From RGIG3009 sp964433065 (lineage in GTDB: Bacteria > Bacillota > Clostridia > Oscillospirales > Acutalibacteraceae): a stretch of DNA of 18,699 nucleotides. Both the position numbers and the translations under genes were made by a program. The DNA lies in NCBI GenBank assembly GCA_964433065.1, contig CAYSPZ010000034.1, positions 1-18,699 on the forward strand, read 5' to 3'. How positions within the stretch are numbered: position 1 is the stretch's first letter; every line of letters starts with the position of its first letter. The notes below the pieces were generated by a model that made no database searches, was not told where the DNA came from, and was given only the letters and a program-made list of their open reading frames with translations. Positions 5,217-13,362 of the stretch are shown here, piece after piece.

Positions 5217-6044
5217 TCACAGTGTAAAGTCAAACAGTTGTTGCGAAACGACCATCTCACTGTTCGGATGGCTTTGCAGGAACGAAACGGGCATAAACCG
5301 CGATTCGTCTTCCAACGCGATCTTACGGGCGATACCCCACTGCCAACCGCAATACAGGTACACTTTGAGCACCCGCGCTTTCAACAGTTGTTTCATACCC
5401 AGCGTCACGCAACGTTTCGGGAAGATGTCGAGAGCGCCGCCGATCTTGTTCGCGCCGTTGTTGACGACCGTTTCACGCGCGATATCCAGACACCGTATAC
5501 CGATATTTTTGTACTGTTCGTCGGTGATGTCCTCGTCGGGCAACGCAGGTTCGTTAAACGCAATATGACCGTTGATACCGACACCTGTAAGGCAGATATC
5601 CACTTTACCGAGCGATTCAAACAATGCGTCGATCTCGGCTTCTTTGCCCGGTTCGGGGAACAGACGTTGTTCTTCGGGCATCACCAGTTCCGGATCGATC
5701 TGCGAATACAACAACCGATCCATCGTCGCGTGGAAACTGAGCGGATTGTCGTATGCGATGGTCTGATCGTCATCCACCAGATATTCATCCATATTGATGA
5801 ACCAACAATCTTTCAAACTGATGCGTTCCGCGTTGACGATACGGACCAGTTCGGGATATTGTTTGATCGGTCCGACGGGACAGATGATCACCGTCTTCTC
5901 GTTTTTGCGATTGTTTTTGAGAATGACATCCGCCATCAAGCGCGCCATTTCGACGTACATTTCGTCTTCCGTCGCCGTTACGCGAAACGGAATCTTACTG
6001 TTTGCTTGCCACTCTTCTTTGGGGCAAGTATAGGTTTTAAGCAC
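5217..6044 (-). CDS. NagB-like glucosamine-6-phosphate deaminase/isomerase family protein
   Basis: This 275-aa protein belongs to the NagB/RpiA/6-phosphogluconolactonase superfamily. NMDEYLVDDDQTIAYDNPLSFH matches the NMDEY active-site loop of NagB, and CLTGVGINGHIAFNEP matches its second active-site motif, keeping the His and Glu. The C-terminal part diverges. The usual GxxKA near the end reads CGWQWGIARK, and the PaSxLQxH motif reads PVSFLQSHP. It may therefore act on a related amino sugar or sugar phosphate rather than on glucosamine-6-phosphate. The GTG at 6044 is preferred because AGAAAGG lies 9 bases upstream; an ATG at 6053 would abut that site with no spacing. It is the last gene of a three-gene operon. 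Confidence 0.8.
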   Translation of the reverse strand: MLKTYTCPKEEWQANSKIPFRVTATEDEMYVEMARLMADVILKNNRKNEKTVIICPVGPIKQYPELVRIVNAERISLKDCWFINMDEYLVDDDQTIAYDNPLSFHATMDRLLYSQIDPELVMPEEQRLFPEPGKEAEIDALFESLGKVDICLTGVGINGHIAFNEPALPDEDITDEQYKNIGIRCLDIARETVVNNGANKIGGALDIFPKRCVTLGMKQLLKARVLKVYLYCGWQWGIARKIALEDESRFMPVSFLQSHPNSEMVVSQQLFDFTL

Positions 6045-6059
6045 CGTTATCATCCTTTC

Positions 6060-6908
6060 TCAACGACCTTCGATTACATAACCGACTTCGTTCAGTAACC
6101 GCTCGAAATAGGCTTTCGCGTGTACGATATCCTCGATCTGTTTCTCGCCGTCGATCTCGCATTCGATGGTCAGATAGCGATCGTACCCGAGTTCTTTCAA
6201 CTTGGTAAACACGGCGCGGAAATCGACGTGTCCGTCACCGATGCGTTTTTCCTCACCGAGCACGTACGGGTCGGTCGGGGGTACACCGTCTTTACCGTGG
6301 AAGTTACGGACGTATTTTCCCATCGTATACAGCGCGTCAACCGGGTTGGCGAACCCGTACATCAACATATTGGCGGGATCCAGATTGACGTACAGGTTAT
6401 CCGCTTTGGAATCCAGGATCAGCCGCAATAACACGACCGGTGATTCGCCGCCCGTTTCGAGCAACACGTTGATACCGATCTCTTTACAAAACGCACAATA
6501 TTCCCGTATCAACGCAACCAGTTCGGTATACGTTTCATCAAAGGGATTGTTGGGAACATATCCGCCGTGAACGATCACGTCGGGTATACCCGCGTTGCGG
6601 GCAAAAACGGCGGCATCTTTAATATACGCCATACGACTGTCGCGGTATTGCGGAATGTTAAGACCTGAGGTCTTGAACCCTTCCAGATTATCCCATACGG
6701 TGGCGGTATCGTTAAATCCGCAGAACTGCGCCGAAATGTCAATATTGTATTTCTGCGCCGCGTTTTTGATGATTGCCGCATCCTGTTCGGTATACCGTTC
6801 GGGTTTAAAAACCAGTTGGCAGGACGTGAAGCCCATATCGCGCAGATCGGCAAAGCGTTTGTCCGCTTGTGTGATATCGGAAATGCGAAGTAATGTTCCG
6901 AGTTTCAT
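6060..6908 (-). CDS. Sugar phosphate isomerase/epimerase (AP endonuclease family 2 TIM barrel)
   Basis: This 282-aa protein has the xylose-isomerase-like TIM-barrel fold. Metal-binding residues are seen in order at strand ends: Glu in NVLLETGGE, Asp in LYVNLDPANM, His in VRNFHGKDG and Glu in YLTIECEI. The segment VIVHGGYVPNN is the usual middle strand. Length is normal for the family (270-290 aa). The start at 6908 has GAGGGGCGG just upstream. It lies 10 bases after the oxidoreductase stop and 15 bases before the NagB-like start, so the three are one transcript. Family members interconvert ketoses or inositol derivatives, often working with a Gfo/Idh/MocA dehydrogenase; the substrate is not determinable from sequence. 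Confidence 0.85.
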   Translation of the reverse strand: MKLGTLLRISDITQADKRFADLRDMGFTSCQLVFKPERYTEQDAAIIKNAAQKYNIDISAQFCGFNDTATVWDNLEGFKTSGLNIPQYRDSRMAYIKDAAVFARNAGIPDVIVHGGYVPNNPFDETYTELVALIREYCAFCKEIGINVLLETGGESPVVLLRLILDSKADNLYVNLDPANMLMYGFANPVDALYTMGKYVRNFHGKDGVPPTDPYVLGEEKRIGDGHVDFRAVFTKLKELGYDRYLTIECEIDGEKQIEDIVHAKAYFERLLNEVGYVIEGR

Positions 6909-6918
6909 ATGCCGCCCC

Positions 6919-7986
6919 TCATTTTACGCCGTTTTTGATCTCGGCGATGGTTACGGGACGGTTTTCTTTCGCGGAAATGACCATCGCGTCGATGACCGCT
7001 TGACAAGCCAGACCGTCGTCGATATCGGAGATGAACGGATCGTCGATACCCGCCGTCATATCGGTAAAGGTCTGGGATTGGGTACGGCAATAATCGTCGG
7101 GCGGTGTGATCATTTCGGTTTCTTTGGTTTGCGCGTCGGTAAATTTGAGATAGGTTTCGTCGCCGCAGAAGAATTCCAGACGACCTTTTTCGCCGTAGAT
7201 TTCAAAACTGATGAGCGCACCCAGCGTGGTCGCTACGCGCGACAATTCGATGGTACAACCGACACCGTTTTCCAGCACGGCGTTGACGTTGCACCAGTCA
7301 TCGGTATCGACCGGACCAAACGCGTCGCTGTCTTCTTCCTGACGTTCGTGAATGAAGATACCCGTCTTGGCATAGACCTCTTTGAATTCTTCACCCCAGA
7401 AACGCACCATATCGATCATATGGGAACCGAGGTCACCGAGCACACCGGAACCTGCGCGCGCATTATCGAAACGCCATTCGCGTTTACGACCGGGCCACAG
7501 ACCGCTGTCTTTAATACAGCGAATGTAAACGTGGTACATTTTACCCACTTTACCTTCGGTTATCAGCGTTTGCAACATACGGGTGTACGGACGATAGCGC
7601 CAACTGAGACATACGAACGAGGGAATGTTATGTTCGTGGGTAAGATCGGCAAGTTTTTGTACCTCGCCGTAGTTCATACCGACGGGTTTTTCGATACTGT
7701 ACGGTTTACCCGCCAATACCGCCGCTTCGGCGATCTCACAGTGAACACTGTTCCAGGTCGCGATATCTACCGCGTCTACCTGATCACACGCAATCAGATC
7801 GCGATAGTCGGTAAAACGACGTTCCGCGGGAATGCCGAGCATATCCCCCGCCGTGTTTAATTTGGTTTCATCGATGTCGCAAACCGCGGTGATCTCGCAG
7901 TTTTTGACATTCTGATATTCGGGCCAGTGCGCCCAATACATCGCAATATTACCGGTACCGATAATGCCAATACGAACTTTTTCCAT
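6919..7986 (-). CDS. Gfo/Idh/MocA family oxidoreductase
   Basis: This 355-aa NAD(P)-dependent sugar or inositol dehydrogenase-like enzyme has an N-terminal Rossmann motif RIGIIGTGNIA (residues 5-15), the acidic end of strand 2 (AVCDID), and the EKPVG motif (around residue 100), whose Lys is catalytic in the family. The C-terminal half has GGVLGDLGSHMID-like sequence (GSGVLGDLGSHMIDMVRF), with the conserved Asp and His near the active site. The ATG at 7986 has AAAAGGA 10 bases upstream; a GTG three codons earlier is too close to that site. It is the first gene of the operon with the epimerase and NagB-like protein, transcribed away from an AraC regulator. It probably oxidises a carbohydrate taken up from host or diet glycans; the substrate is unknown. 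Confidence 0.9.
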   Translation of the reverse strand: MEKVRIGIIGTGNIAMYWAHWPEYQNVKNCEITAVCDIDETKLNTAGDMLGIPAERRFTDYRDLIACDQVDAVDIATWNSVHCEIAEAAVLAGKPYSIEKPVGMNYGEVQKLADLTHEHNIPSFVCLSWRYRPYTRMLQTLITEGKVGKMYHVYIRCIKDSGLWPGRKREWRFDNARAGSGVLGDLGSHMIDMVRFWGEEFKEVYAKTGIFIHERQEEDSDAFGPVDTDDWCNVNAVLENGVGCTIELSRVATTLGALISFEIYGEKGRLEFFCGDETYLKFTDAQTKETEMITPPDDYCRTQSQTFTDMTAGIDDPFISDIDDGLACQAVIDAMVISAKENRPVTIAEIKNGVK

Positions 7987-8019
7987 ACAGAACACGTCCT
8001 TTTCTACAAAGTTAACTCT

Positions 8020-8083
8020 ATTATACGCACGTAATACGGTATGTCACAATTGACAAAACCGTCTGTTTATTGTAAAATACCGT
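8020..8083. promoter_or_regulatory. Back-to-back divergent promoters with flanking dyad
   Basis: Rightward: TTGACA (8050-8055), 17 bp, TAAAAT (8073-8078). Leftward (minus strand): TTGTGA (8049-8044), 18 bp, TATAAT (8025-8020). The two -35 boxes touch with no gap. ACGGTAT (8036-8042) and its perfect reverse complement ATACCGT (8077-8083) lie on either side, possible half-sites for the AraC regulator. Confidence 0.7.
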
Positions 8084-8117
8084 CATAGTCTTTTTTGAAG
8101 AAAAGAGGTCAACGACA

Positions 8118-8930
8118 ATGAATGTGAAGTACAGCGACCTTTGTTCGTTGGATTTTTCCTTCCGCAATATCACCTCTTACCGTACCAACGTAGACGATCA
8201 CACCGTTTACGATTGCGAAGAAAGCGGCCGTACCAAGCATCTGATCTACTATCAGTTGAAAGATCGACGGCATTACTGCCTGGGAGACCGTCATCTTCTC
8301 ACCCTGCAACCGGGCGAGATCCTGTTTTTACCGCACGGTGTACGATACCGTTCGTTCGTGGAAGAGAATGCAATGGCGGAAGGGATCGGCGTATCGTTCA
8401 ATATGGTGACCGATATGGGGTTACCCGTCTACATTGACGAGGGGATCCGTTTGCTCACCTGTGACGATCCGCACCGTCTGCTCAAACGGTTTGAACGTAT
8501 CCTGTATTCGGTACACAATCCCAACGAAAACGTGTTGCGGTTGAAAGGCGAACTGTACTCGTTGCTGGATATGTTATTTGCGCAAAGCAAACAACGCACC
8601 GAATTCAAAAGCACGTTCGGAGATATTTTACAGGTGGTGCAGTTGCTTGAAAATCATCCCGAACAAAATCTGTCGGTCAAAGAGATGGCGGATATGTGTC
8701 TGATGAGCGAATCGTCCTTTTTACGCAAATTCAAGGAGTATTCGGGCGGTGTATCCCCCATCAAATACAAAAACCGTATCCGTTTGATCTTAGCGGAAGA
8801 GTTTGCCGATTCGGCATTGACACTCGGCGAGATCGCGGAACGGTTGGGGTTTTACGACGCGGCACATCTGAGCAAATTTTACAAACAAGAAAAAGGATAC
8901 ACCCTAAAAAAGCAGGATAATCTCCACTGA
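8118..8930 (+). CDS. AraC-family transcriptional regulator
   Basis: This 270-aa protein has the layout cupin sensor, linker, two HTH motifs. The cupin is marked by LQPGEILFLPHGVRYRS (about residues 63-79). The first HTH is LSVKEMADMCLMSESSFLRKFKEYSGGVSPIKYKNRIRL, and the second is LTLGEIAERLGFYDAAHLSKFYKQEKGYT. Length is complete for the family. The ribosome binding site is AAGAGG at about 8103-8108. It faces the three-gene sugar operon across back-to-back promoters, the usual layout for a local activator that binds the sugar or its phosphate. The YhcH-family gene behind it has its own promoter. Regulation of the operon is inferred from position. Confidence 0.92.
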   Translation: MNVKYSDLCSLDFSFRNITSYRTNVDDHTVYDCEESGRTKHLIYYQLKDRRHYCLGDRHLLTLQPGEILFLPHGVRYRSFVEENAMAEGIGVSFNMVTDMGLPVYIDEGIRLLTCDDPHRLLKRFERILYSVHNPNENVLRLKGELYSLLDMLFAQSKQRTEFKSTFGDILQVVQLLENHPEQNLSVKEMADMCLMSESSFLRKFKEYSGGVSPIKYKNRIRLILAEEFADSALTLGEIAERLGFYDAAHLSKFYKQEKGYTLKKQDNLH

Positions 8931-8935
8931 AGCGG

Positions 8936-8964
8936 TTGCTTTTAACGTGAAAGTTGTGTATAAT
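8936..8964 (+). promoter_or_regulatory. Promoter of the YhcH-family gene
   Basis: TTGCTT (8936-8941), a 17-bp spacer and a perfect TATAAT (8959-8964), just behind the AraC gene stop and followed by AAAGGAGG at 8971-8978. Confidence 0.7.
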
Positions 8965-8986
8965 AAAGTCAAAGGAGGCTACGAAT

Positions 8987-9445
8987 ATGATTGTTGATAC
9001 CTTTGAAAACCGCGCACGGTACTGCGGTATTCATCCGCGTTTTGAAAAAGCATTTCAGTTTATGGAAAAAGCAGTAGCGGAAAATTTACCGGCAGGTCAG
9101 TACGAGATCGACGGCAAAGATATTTACGCGTTCATCTCGGAATATGAAACCGCCGTGCCGAAAGACCGCGTGTTTGAAGTTCACCAAACCTATATCGATA
9201 TCCAGTTTATGTTGCAAGGTATCGAGACTATGTGGGCGGCGGACATTCAAAAAGGCAGTTTGTGCAAACCGTACGATCCCGCGATCGAAGCCGCGTTTTA
9301 CGAGTGCGGCGAAAACACCTGCGCTCTCGTTTTGCAAGAAGGCGACTTCGCCGTCTATTTTCCGAACGATCTGCACAAGCCGTCACTCGCATACAACAGT
9401 CCCGCTCCCGCTAAAAAAATGGTTGTAAAAATCAAAGTGTGGTGA
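8987..9445 (+). CDS. YhcH/YjgK/YiaL family protein (DUF386)
   Basis: This 152-aa cupin-like protein runs MIVDTFENRARY at the start, YEIDGKDIYAFISEYET, then the signature FEVHQTYIDIQFMLQG, and near the end GDFAVYFPNDLHKPSLA. The His and Glu residues in these blocks are the expected metal ligands. This matches the YhcH/YiaL family, which includes EbgC (evolved beta-galactosidase beta subunit) and proteins of sialic acid operons. Its probable role is sugar anomer or isomer handling next to the amino-sugar-like operon. The start at 8987 has AAAGGAGG 8 bases upstream. A small membrane protein follows at 7 bases. Confidence 0.88.
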   Translation: MIVDTFENRARYCGIHPRFEKAFQFMEKAVAENLPAGQYEIDGKDIYAFISEYETAVPKDRVFEVHQTYIDIQFMLQGIETMWAADIQKGSLCKPYDPAIEAAFYECGENTCALVLQEGDFAVYFPNDLHKPSLAYNSPAPAKKMVVKIKVW

Positions 9446-9452
9446 AACGAGA

Positions 9453-9782
9453 ATGTCCCAAATCATCGAAAAGATCAAAGAAAGCGCTGAAGAAGATTTT
9501 CACGACGCCGTTGACCATATGCCGATACTGGCATGTATCCTGTTGGTGTTACGCAACGTCGCGGTGCTTTTGTCCTCTGCCTTGTTCTTTCTCTCGCTTT
9601 TTCTTCCCGACTGGCGGCACACGTTCAAAGCGATCGCCTATTTCTGCGGCGCCGCCGCATACCTGCTGGAGTGCTTGTTGCTGACCGACTGTTTCCGTAC
9701 CAAAGTCCCTCATCACGAGATGTTTATGGTATACTCGTTCGGTCCGCTGTACATCCTGCTCGGTTTAGACTACATATTATGA
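9453..9782 (+). CDS. Small membrane protein of unknown function
   Basis: This 109-aa protein has three predicted membrane segments: ILACILLVLRNVAVLLSSALFFLSLFL (about residues 25-51), AIAYFCGAAAYLLECLLL (about 60-77) and FMVYSFGPLYILLGLDYIL at the C-terminus. The N-terminus is charged (MSQIIEKIKESAEEDFHDAVDH). I do not recognise a family. The start at 9453 lacks a strong ribosome binding site and lies 7 bases after the YhcH-family stop, so translation is probably coupled. It is the last gene of that unit, followed by a terminator. Confidence 0.65.
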   Translation: MSQIIEKIKESAEEDFHDAVDHMPILACILLVLRNVAVLLSSALFFLSLFLPDWRHTFKAIAYFCGAAAYLLECLLLTDCFRTKVPHHEMFMVYSFGPLYILLGLDYIL

Positions 9783-9785
9783 GAG

Positions 9786-9813
9786 AAACGACCTGGTTAC
9801 AGGTCGTTTTTCT
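9786..9813. terminator. Terminator between the YhcH unit and sigF
   Basis: AAACGACCTG (9786-9795), loop GTTA and the perfect complement (9800-9809), with T-rich sequence after it. It lies between two converging units and probably serves both. Confidence 0.88.
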
Positions 9814-10473
9814 TTATCCGATCAGACGGCGGCGCATTTCCTGCAAGATCACCCGTTCCCGACGGGATACCTGCACCTGTGTCATACCGAGTTGTTCGGC
9901 GGTCGCCTGTTGCGTCTGTCGCTTAAAATACCGCAACACGATGAGTGAACGATCGTGTTCGGGCAATTCTTCCATAACTTGTTTCAACGCTAAACGGTTG
10001 GTGATCCATTCTTCCGGCGCACAAACGGGAATGTCGGTTTCGGTGGCATCGTCATCCTCCCCCGTTCGGGTAAGCGAAAGCGGCGGCAGGGACGCGCACA
10101 GCGCTTCTGCCGCCTGTTCACGTTCTACACCGAGTCTTACCGCCAATTCGGTAACCGCCGGTTCTCTTCCGTTTTCGCAAAAAAACGCTTCCCGTTCTTT
10201 GGTGGCGCGTAAAGAGAGTTCTTTCAGCGAACGACTGATCTTGACCGAACCGCCGTCGCGAAACAACCGCCGCATTTCTCCCAATATCACCGGAACGGCA
10301 TAGGTGGAAAATTTCAGTCCCCGTTCCTCTTCAAACGCATCGACCGCCTTGACAAGTCCCATACATCCCGCTTGAAACAGATCGTCGTACTCCACACCGC
10401 GGTTGTGAAACCGGCGTGCGCAACTGTGTACCAACCCGATATTCGCGCAGATCTTCTCGTCGCGAGTACTCAC
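9814..10473 (-). CDS. sigF: Sporulation RNA polymerase sigma factor SigF
   Basis: This 219-aa sigma-70 family protein is of the sporulation type and lacks region 1. Region 2 reads ARRFHNRGVEYDDLFQAGCMGLVKAVDAFEEERGLKFSTYAVPVILGEMRRLFRDGG. Region 3 follows (SLKELSLRATKEREAFFCENGREPAVTELAVRLG). Region 4 reads LPEHDRSLIVLRYFKRQTQQATAEQLGMTQVQVSRRERVILQEMRRRL. The RRFHNRG and DDLFQ features are shared with SigF and SigG, and position behind spoIIAA and spoIIAB settles it as SigF. The GTG start at 10473 overlaps the spoIIAB stop by GTGA. It directs forespore-specific transcription and is held inactive by SpoIIAB until SpoIIAA is dephosphorylated. Confidence 0.95.
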   Translation of the reverse strand: MSTRDEKICANIGLVHSCARRFHNRGVEYDDLFQAGCMGLVKAVDAFEEERGLKFSTYAVPVILGEMRRLFRDGGSVKISRSLKELSLRATKEREAFFCENGREPAVTELAVRLGVEREQAAEALCASLPPLSLTRTGEDDDATETDIPVCAPEEWITNRLALKQVMEELPEHDRSLIVLRYFKRQTQQATAEQLGMTQVQVSRRERVILQEMRRRLIG

Positions 10474-10922
10474 ACCGTTTTCGCCTGCCGTTCACGAACT
10501 GCTATGTATTTTTCCATCGTTACGACGGTACCTTTTCCCGCTTTGGAGGATACCCGCAATCGGTCGGTAAAACTTTCCATCACCGAGAAACCGAGTCCCG
10601 AACGATCGTCACCGCCCGTCGTATACAACGGTTCCATCGCCTGTTCGACGTCGTCGATACCGCAACCGCGATCGCGGATCTTGATCACCGTTCGTCCGTC
10701 CGCATACAGTCGCATTTGGATGGTAATGTTGCCGATCGTATCGCGATAGGCATGAACGATACAGTTGGTCACCGCCTCCGATACGGCGGTGCGCAGGTCT
10801 GCCAGTTCATCTACGGCGGGGTCGAGTTGCGCCAAAAACGACGCGACCACCGACCGCGCAAAACTTTCATTTGCCGAACGGCTGGGAATGACCAGTTTCA
10901 TTTCATTGATAGGTGTTTTCAT
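10470..10922 (-). CDS. spoIIAB: Anti-sigma F factor / serine kinase SpoIIAB
   Basis: This 150-aa GHKL-type ATPase has an N-box EAVTNCIVHAY (residues 49-59), G1 box IRDRGCGID (82-90) and G2 box SGLGFSVMESF (108-118), as in the RsbW/SpoIIAB family. It both sequesters SigF and phosphorylates SpoIIAA. The ATG at 10922 was chosen because GGAGG lies 7 bases upstream and overlaps the spoIIAA stop as ATGA; a longer in-frame extension has no support. The overlap at both ends fits tight translational coupling of the three-gene spoIIA operon. The length is standard (B. subtilis protein 146 aa). Confidence 0.96.
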   Translation of the reverse strand: MKTPINEMKLVIPSRSANESFARSVVASFLAQLDPAVDELADLRTAVSEAVTNCIVHAYRDTIGNITIQMRLYADGRTVIKIRDRGCGIDDVEQAMEPLYTTGGDDRSGLGFSVMESFTDRLRVSSKAGKGTVVTMEKYIAVRERQAKTV

Positions 10923-11269
10923 CTTCGTACCTCCCGTTTTTGTCTGTGGATCGCCTGCGGTTCCTTTTCCCATACAGGCAGTTTTTCAAGACCTGCCAAT
11001 TTCATAACGCGTAATAACCGATCGGATGCGCCGACCACCAACAAACGACCGCCGCGCGCCGCCATCAGTCGGTACCGTCCCATGATCAGACCGATCCCCG
11101 AACTGTCCATAAACGTGACCCCCGCGAAATCCAGTTTGAGCGATTTGGCGGTGGAACGTTCGATCGCACCGTCGACCTGTTCGCGCATCGAACGCGCGGC
11201 ATGGTGGTCCAATTCGCCCGATAACCATACGGTGATCTCCTGCGGTGTCACATCCATTCGCATGACCAT
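10919..11269 (-). CDS. spoIIAA: Anti-sigma F factor antagonist SpoIIAA
   Basis: This 116-aa STAS-domain protein carries the phosphorylation motif FMDSSGIGLIMGRY, with Ser57 as the expected target of SpoIIAB (second Ser of DSSG, as in B. subtilis Ser58). It starts MVMRMDVTPQEITVWLSGELDHHAAR, typical of the family. The ATG at 11269 has AAAGGAGG 8 bases upstream. It is the first gene of the spoIIA operon. In B. subtilis this operon is driven by sigma-H; I did not find a convincing sigma-H promoter in the 195-bp gap before it. Confidence 0.95.
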   Translation of the reverse strand: MVMRMDVTPQEITVWLSGELDHHAARSMREQVDGAIERSTAKSLKLDFAGVTFMDSSGIGLIMGRYRLMAARGGRLLVVGASDRLLRVMKLAGLEKLPVWEKEPQAIHRQKREVRR

Positions 11270-11365
11270 AGTTCTTCCTCCTTTGTTCTCGTCCTCTCTA
11301 TCATATCGGCTTGTCCGCGCGTTTTTACGGGAATCCCGCCGTCGTTTTTATACTTTTTATGGCGG

Positions 11366-11394
11366 TTGACAAACCCGCTTTGATGGCATAAGAT
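11366..11394 (+). promoter_or_regulatory. Promoter of the two-component system operon
   Basis: A perfect TTGACA (11366-11371), 17-bp spacer and TAAGAT (11389-11394), giving a leader of about 60 bases before the response regulator start. Confidence 0.7.
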
Positions 11395-11464
11395 TATGAG
11401 TGTACCTGTTTTTTAAAGTTCGATTAATGTTGTGTTTGTATAGTTTTGGTAAAGGTGGGATCGT

Positions 11465-12136
11465 ATGCGCATTTTATTAGCCGAAGACGAACGTGCGTTG
11501 TCCCGCGCGCTTGTCAAGATCTTTGAAAATCATCATTTTTCGGTCGATGCCGTTTACAACGGTGAAGATGCCCTCACCTACCTGGAAGCCGGCAACTACG
11601 ACGTTGCAGTATTGGACATTATGATGCCGAAAATGGACGGCATTACCGTATTGACCACCCTTCGCGCGCGTCACGATCCCATTCCCGTTTTGCTGTTGAC
11701 CGCACGGTCGGAAGTGGAAGATAAAGTACGCGGATTGGACAGCGGTGCCGACTATTACCTGACCAAACCGTTTGATACGCAGGAACTGCTTGCCGCCATC
11801 CGCGCCATCACCCGCACCCGAACGGGGACCTCTTCGGTACTGACGTTCGGTAACCTTTCGCTTGACCGCTCGACGTTTGAACTGTCTTCCCCATCGGGGA
11901 GTTTTCGGTTGGCAAACAAAGAATTCCAAATGATGGAACTGTTTATGTCCAATCCGCACACCATCCTGTCGGCGGAACGGTTTATGGAACGCATCTGGGG
12001 ATTGGACAGCGATGCCAAGATCAACGTAGTATGGGTATATATCGCCTATCTGCGCAAAAAACTCACGGCCCTTGGCGCCAACGTGCACATCAAGGTGTCG
12101 CGAAACGTCGGATATTCCTTGGAGGAAACGGTATGA
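11465..12136 (+). CDS. OmpR/PhoB-family response regulator
   Basis: This 223-aa protein has a receiver domain with acidic pocket Glu7-Asp8, phospho-acceptor Asp51 (VAVLDIMMPKMDG), Thr79 and Lys101 (YYLTKPF). It is followed by a C-terminal winged helix (about residues 125-222: LTFGNLSLDRSTFELSS, LANKEFQMMELFM, ERFMERIWGLDSDAKINVVWVYIAYLRKKL). The start at 11465 has AAAGGTGG upstream. Its stop overlaps the kinase start (ATGA at 12133-12136). It probably controls genes nearby, including the transporter whose remnant is found behind the kinase; that target is inferred. Confidence 0.93.
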   Translation: MRILLAEDERALSRALVKIFENHHFSVDAVYNGEDALTYLEAGNYDVAVLDIMMPKMDGITVLTTLRARHDPIPVLLLTARSEVEDKVRGLDSGADYYLTKPFDTQELLAAIRAITRTRTGTSSVLTFGNLSLDRSTFELSSPSGSFRLANKEFQMMELFMSNPHTILSAERFMERIWGLDSDAKINVVWVYIAYLRKKLTALGANVHIKVSRNVGYSLEETV

Positions 12137-13362
12137 TACGCAAACTCAAACGCAAGGTGATCTTGCTGACGATGGGGGCTTTGTTGATCCTGCTTACGGT
12201 ATTGATCGCCGCGATGAACCTCATCAACTATCACTCGGTTGTGATCGAAGCCGACAATACCCTTTCATTTTTGTCCCAAACAAGCACCCACATTCCGCCG
12301 ATCGGGAACGATCCGAGCGGCGGTCGGATACCGCCGCACCTTTCCCCCGAACTGCCGTTTGAATCGCGGTACTTTACCGTAATATTGGGAACGGACGGCT
12401 CGGTCATCAAGGTGAACGTCGATAAGATCGCGTCGGTTGACGAAGCGGCGGCACAAACGTATGCCGCTATGGCGCTTACAAAGAGGGCGAACAACGGTTT
12501 CATCGGACGGTTCCGCTTTGCGAAAACGGCGGGCGAGAATTCGGTGCGTATCGTATTTTTGGACTGCACACGTCAACTGGACGCGTTCGATCGCTTTTTG
12601 ACCATCAGTTTGATCATCGCATCGTGCGGTTTTGCGGTGGCATTGATCGTCATTTGGATCTTGGCGGGACGGATCACGCGCCCGATCGCCGAAAGTTACG
12701 AAAAGCAAAAGCGGTTTATCACCGATGCAGGGCACGAAATGAAGACACCGCTTACCATCATCAATGCCAACACCGAGTTGTTGGAGATGGAACTCGGCGA
12801 CAACGAGTGTTTGACCGATATCCGTTCGCAAAGTCAACGTCTGGCATCCCTCACCAACGATCTCGTTCTGCTCTCCCGTATGGAAGAAGCGGAACAGTCG
12901 TTACCGATGATTCCGTTCCCGTTGTCCGAAGCGGTCGCTGACACGGTACAGGAATTTGAAGCATTGGCGCATACACAGGGAAAAGAATTTGTGTGCCGCG
13001 TACAACCGTTGTTGTCGTTGAACGGCAACGATCAATCCATTCGTCGTTTGGTCACGTTATTGTTGGACAACGCTTTAAAATATTCGCCGTACGGCGGGAC
13101 GATCATCTGTGAGTTGAAGCAAAGTAACCGCGGCATCCATCTGCACGTGTTCAACACCACCGAAACCGACGTTGATCCGCAGACACTCCCGTTTGTGTTC
13201 GATCGATTTTACCGTACCGATCCTTCGCGCAATTCCGAAACGGGCGGATACGGCATCGGTCTTTCGGTGGCAAAAGCGATCGTTACCGCCCACGGCGGTA
13301 AGATCTGTGCCACCACAAATGATCGCCGCTCGTTCCAGATATCCATTCTCTTTCCGCACTGA
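12133..13362 (+). CDS. Membrane sensor histidine kinase
   Basis: This 409-aa kinase has a first membrane segment at about residues 9-31, a short extracytoplasmic loop of about 120 residues, and a second segment at about 155-178. HAMP-like sequence is brief. The dimerisation domain carries His201 (TDAGHEMKTPLTIINANTELLEM). The ATPase domain has an N-box LLLDNALKYSPYGG (Asn313), an F-box FVFDRFYRTD and a G-box TGGYGIGLSVAKAI. The start at 12133 is coupled to the response regulator stop by ATGA, and GGAGGAAACGGT precedes it. The extracytoplasmic loop has no recognised ligand domain, so the signal is unknown. Confidence 0.93.
   Translation: MIRKLKRKVILLTMGALLILLTVLIAAMNLINYHSVVIEADNTLSFLSQTSTHIPPIGNDPSGGRIPPHLSPELPFESRYFTVILGTDGSVIKVNVDKIASVDEAAAQTYAAMALTKRANNGFIGRFRFAKTAGENSVRIVFLDCTRQLDAFDRFLTISLIIASCGFAVALIVIWILAGRITRPIAESYEKQKRFITDAGHEMKTPLTIINANTELLEMELGDNECLTDIRSQSQRLASLTNDLVLLSRMEEAEQSLPMIPFPLSEAVADTVQEFEALAHTQGKEFVCRVQPLLSLNGNDQSIRRLVTLLLDNALKYSPYGGTIICELKQSNRGIHLHVFNTTETDVDPQTLPFVFDRFYRTDPSRNSETGGYGIGLSVAKAIVTAHGGKICATTNDRRSFQISILFPH

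Noticed and set aside
5238..6098. Plus-strand open frame opposite the NagB-like gene
   Set aside because: Mirror frame of a well-supported coding region.
6595..7860. Long plus-strand open frame of 421 codons opposite the oxidoreductase
   Set aside because: It is the complement of the clear oxidoreductase and epimerase genes; its sequence is of low plausibility and has no family motif.
11270..11365. Sigma-H promoter before spoIIAA
   Set aside because: Expected from B. subtilis, but no convincing AGGATTT/GAAT-type pair with proper spacing was found.
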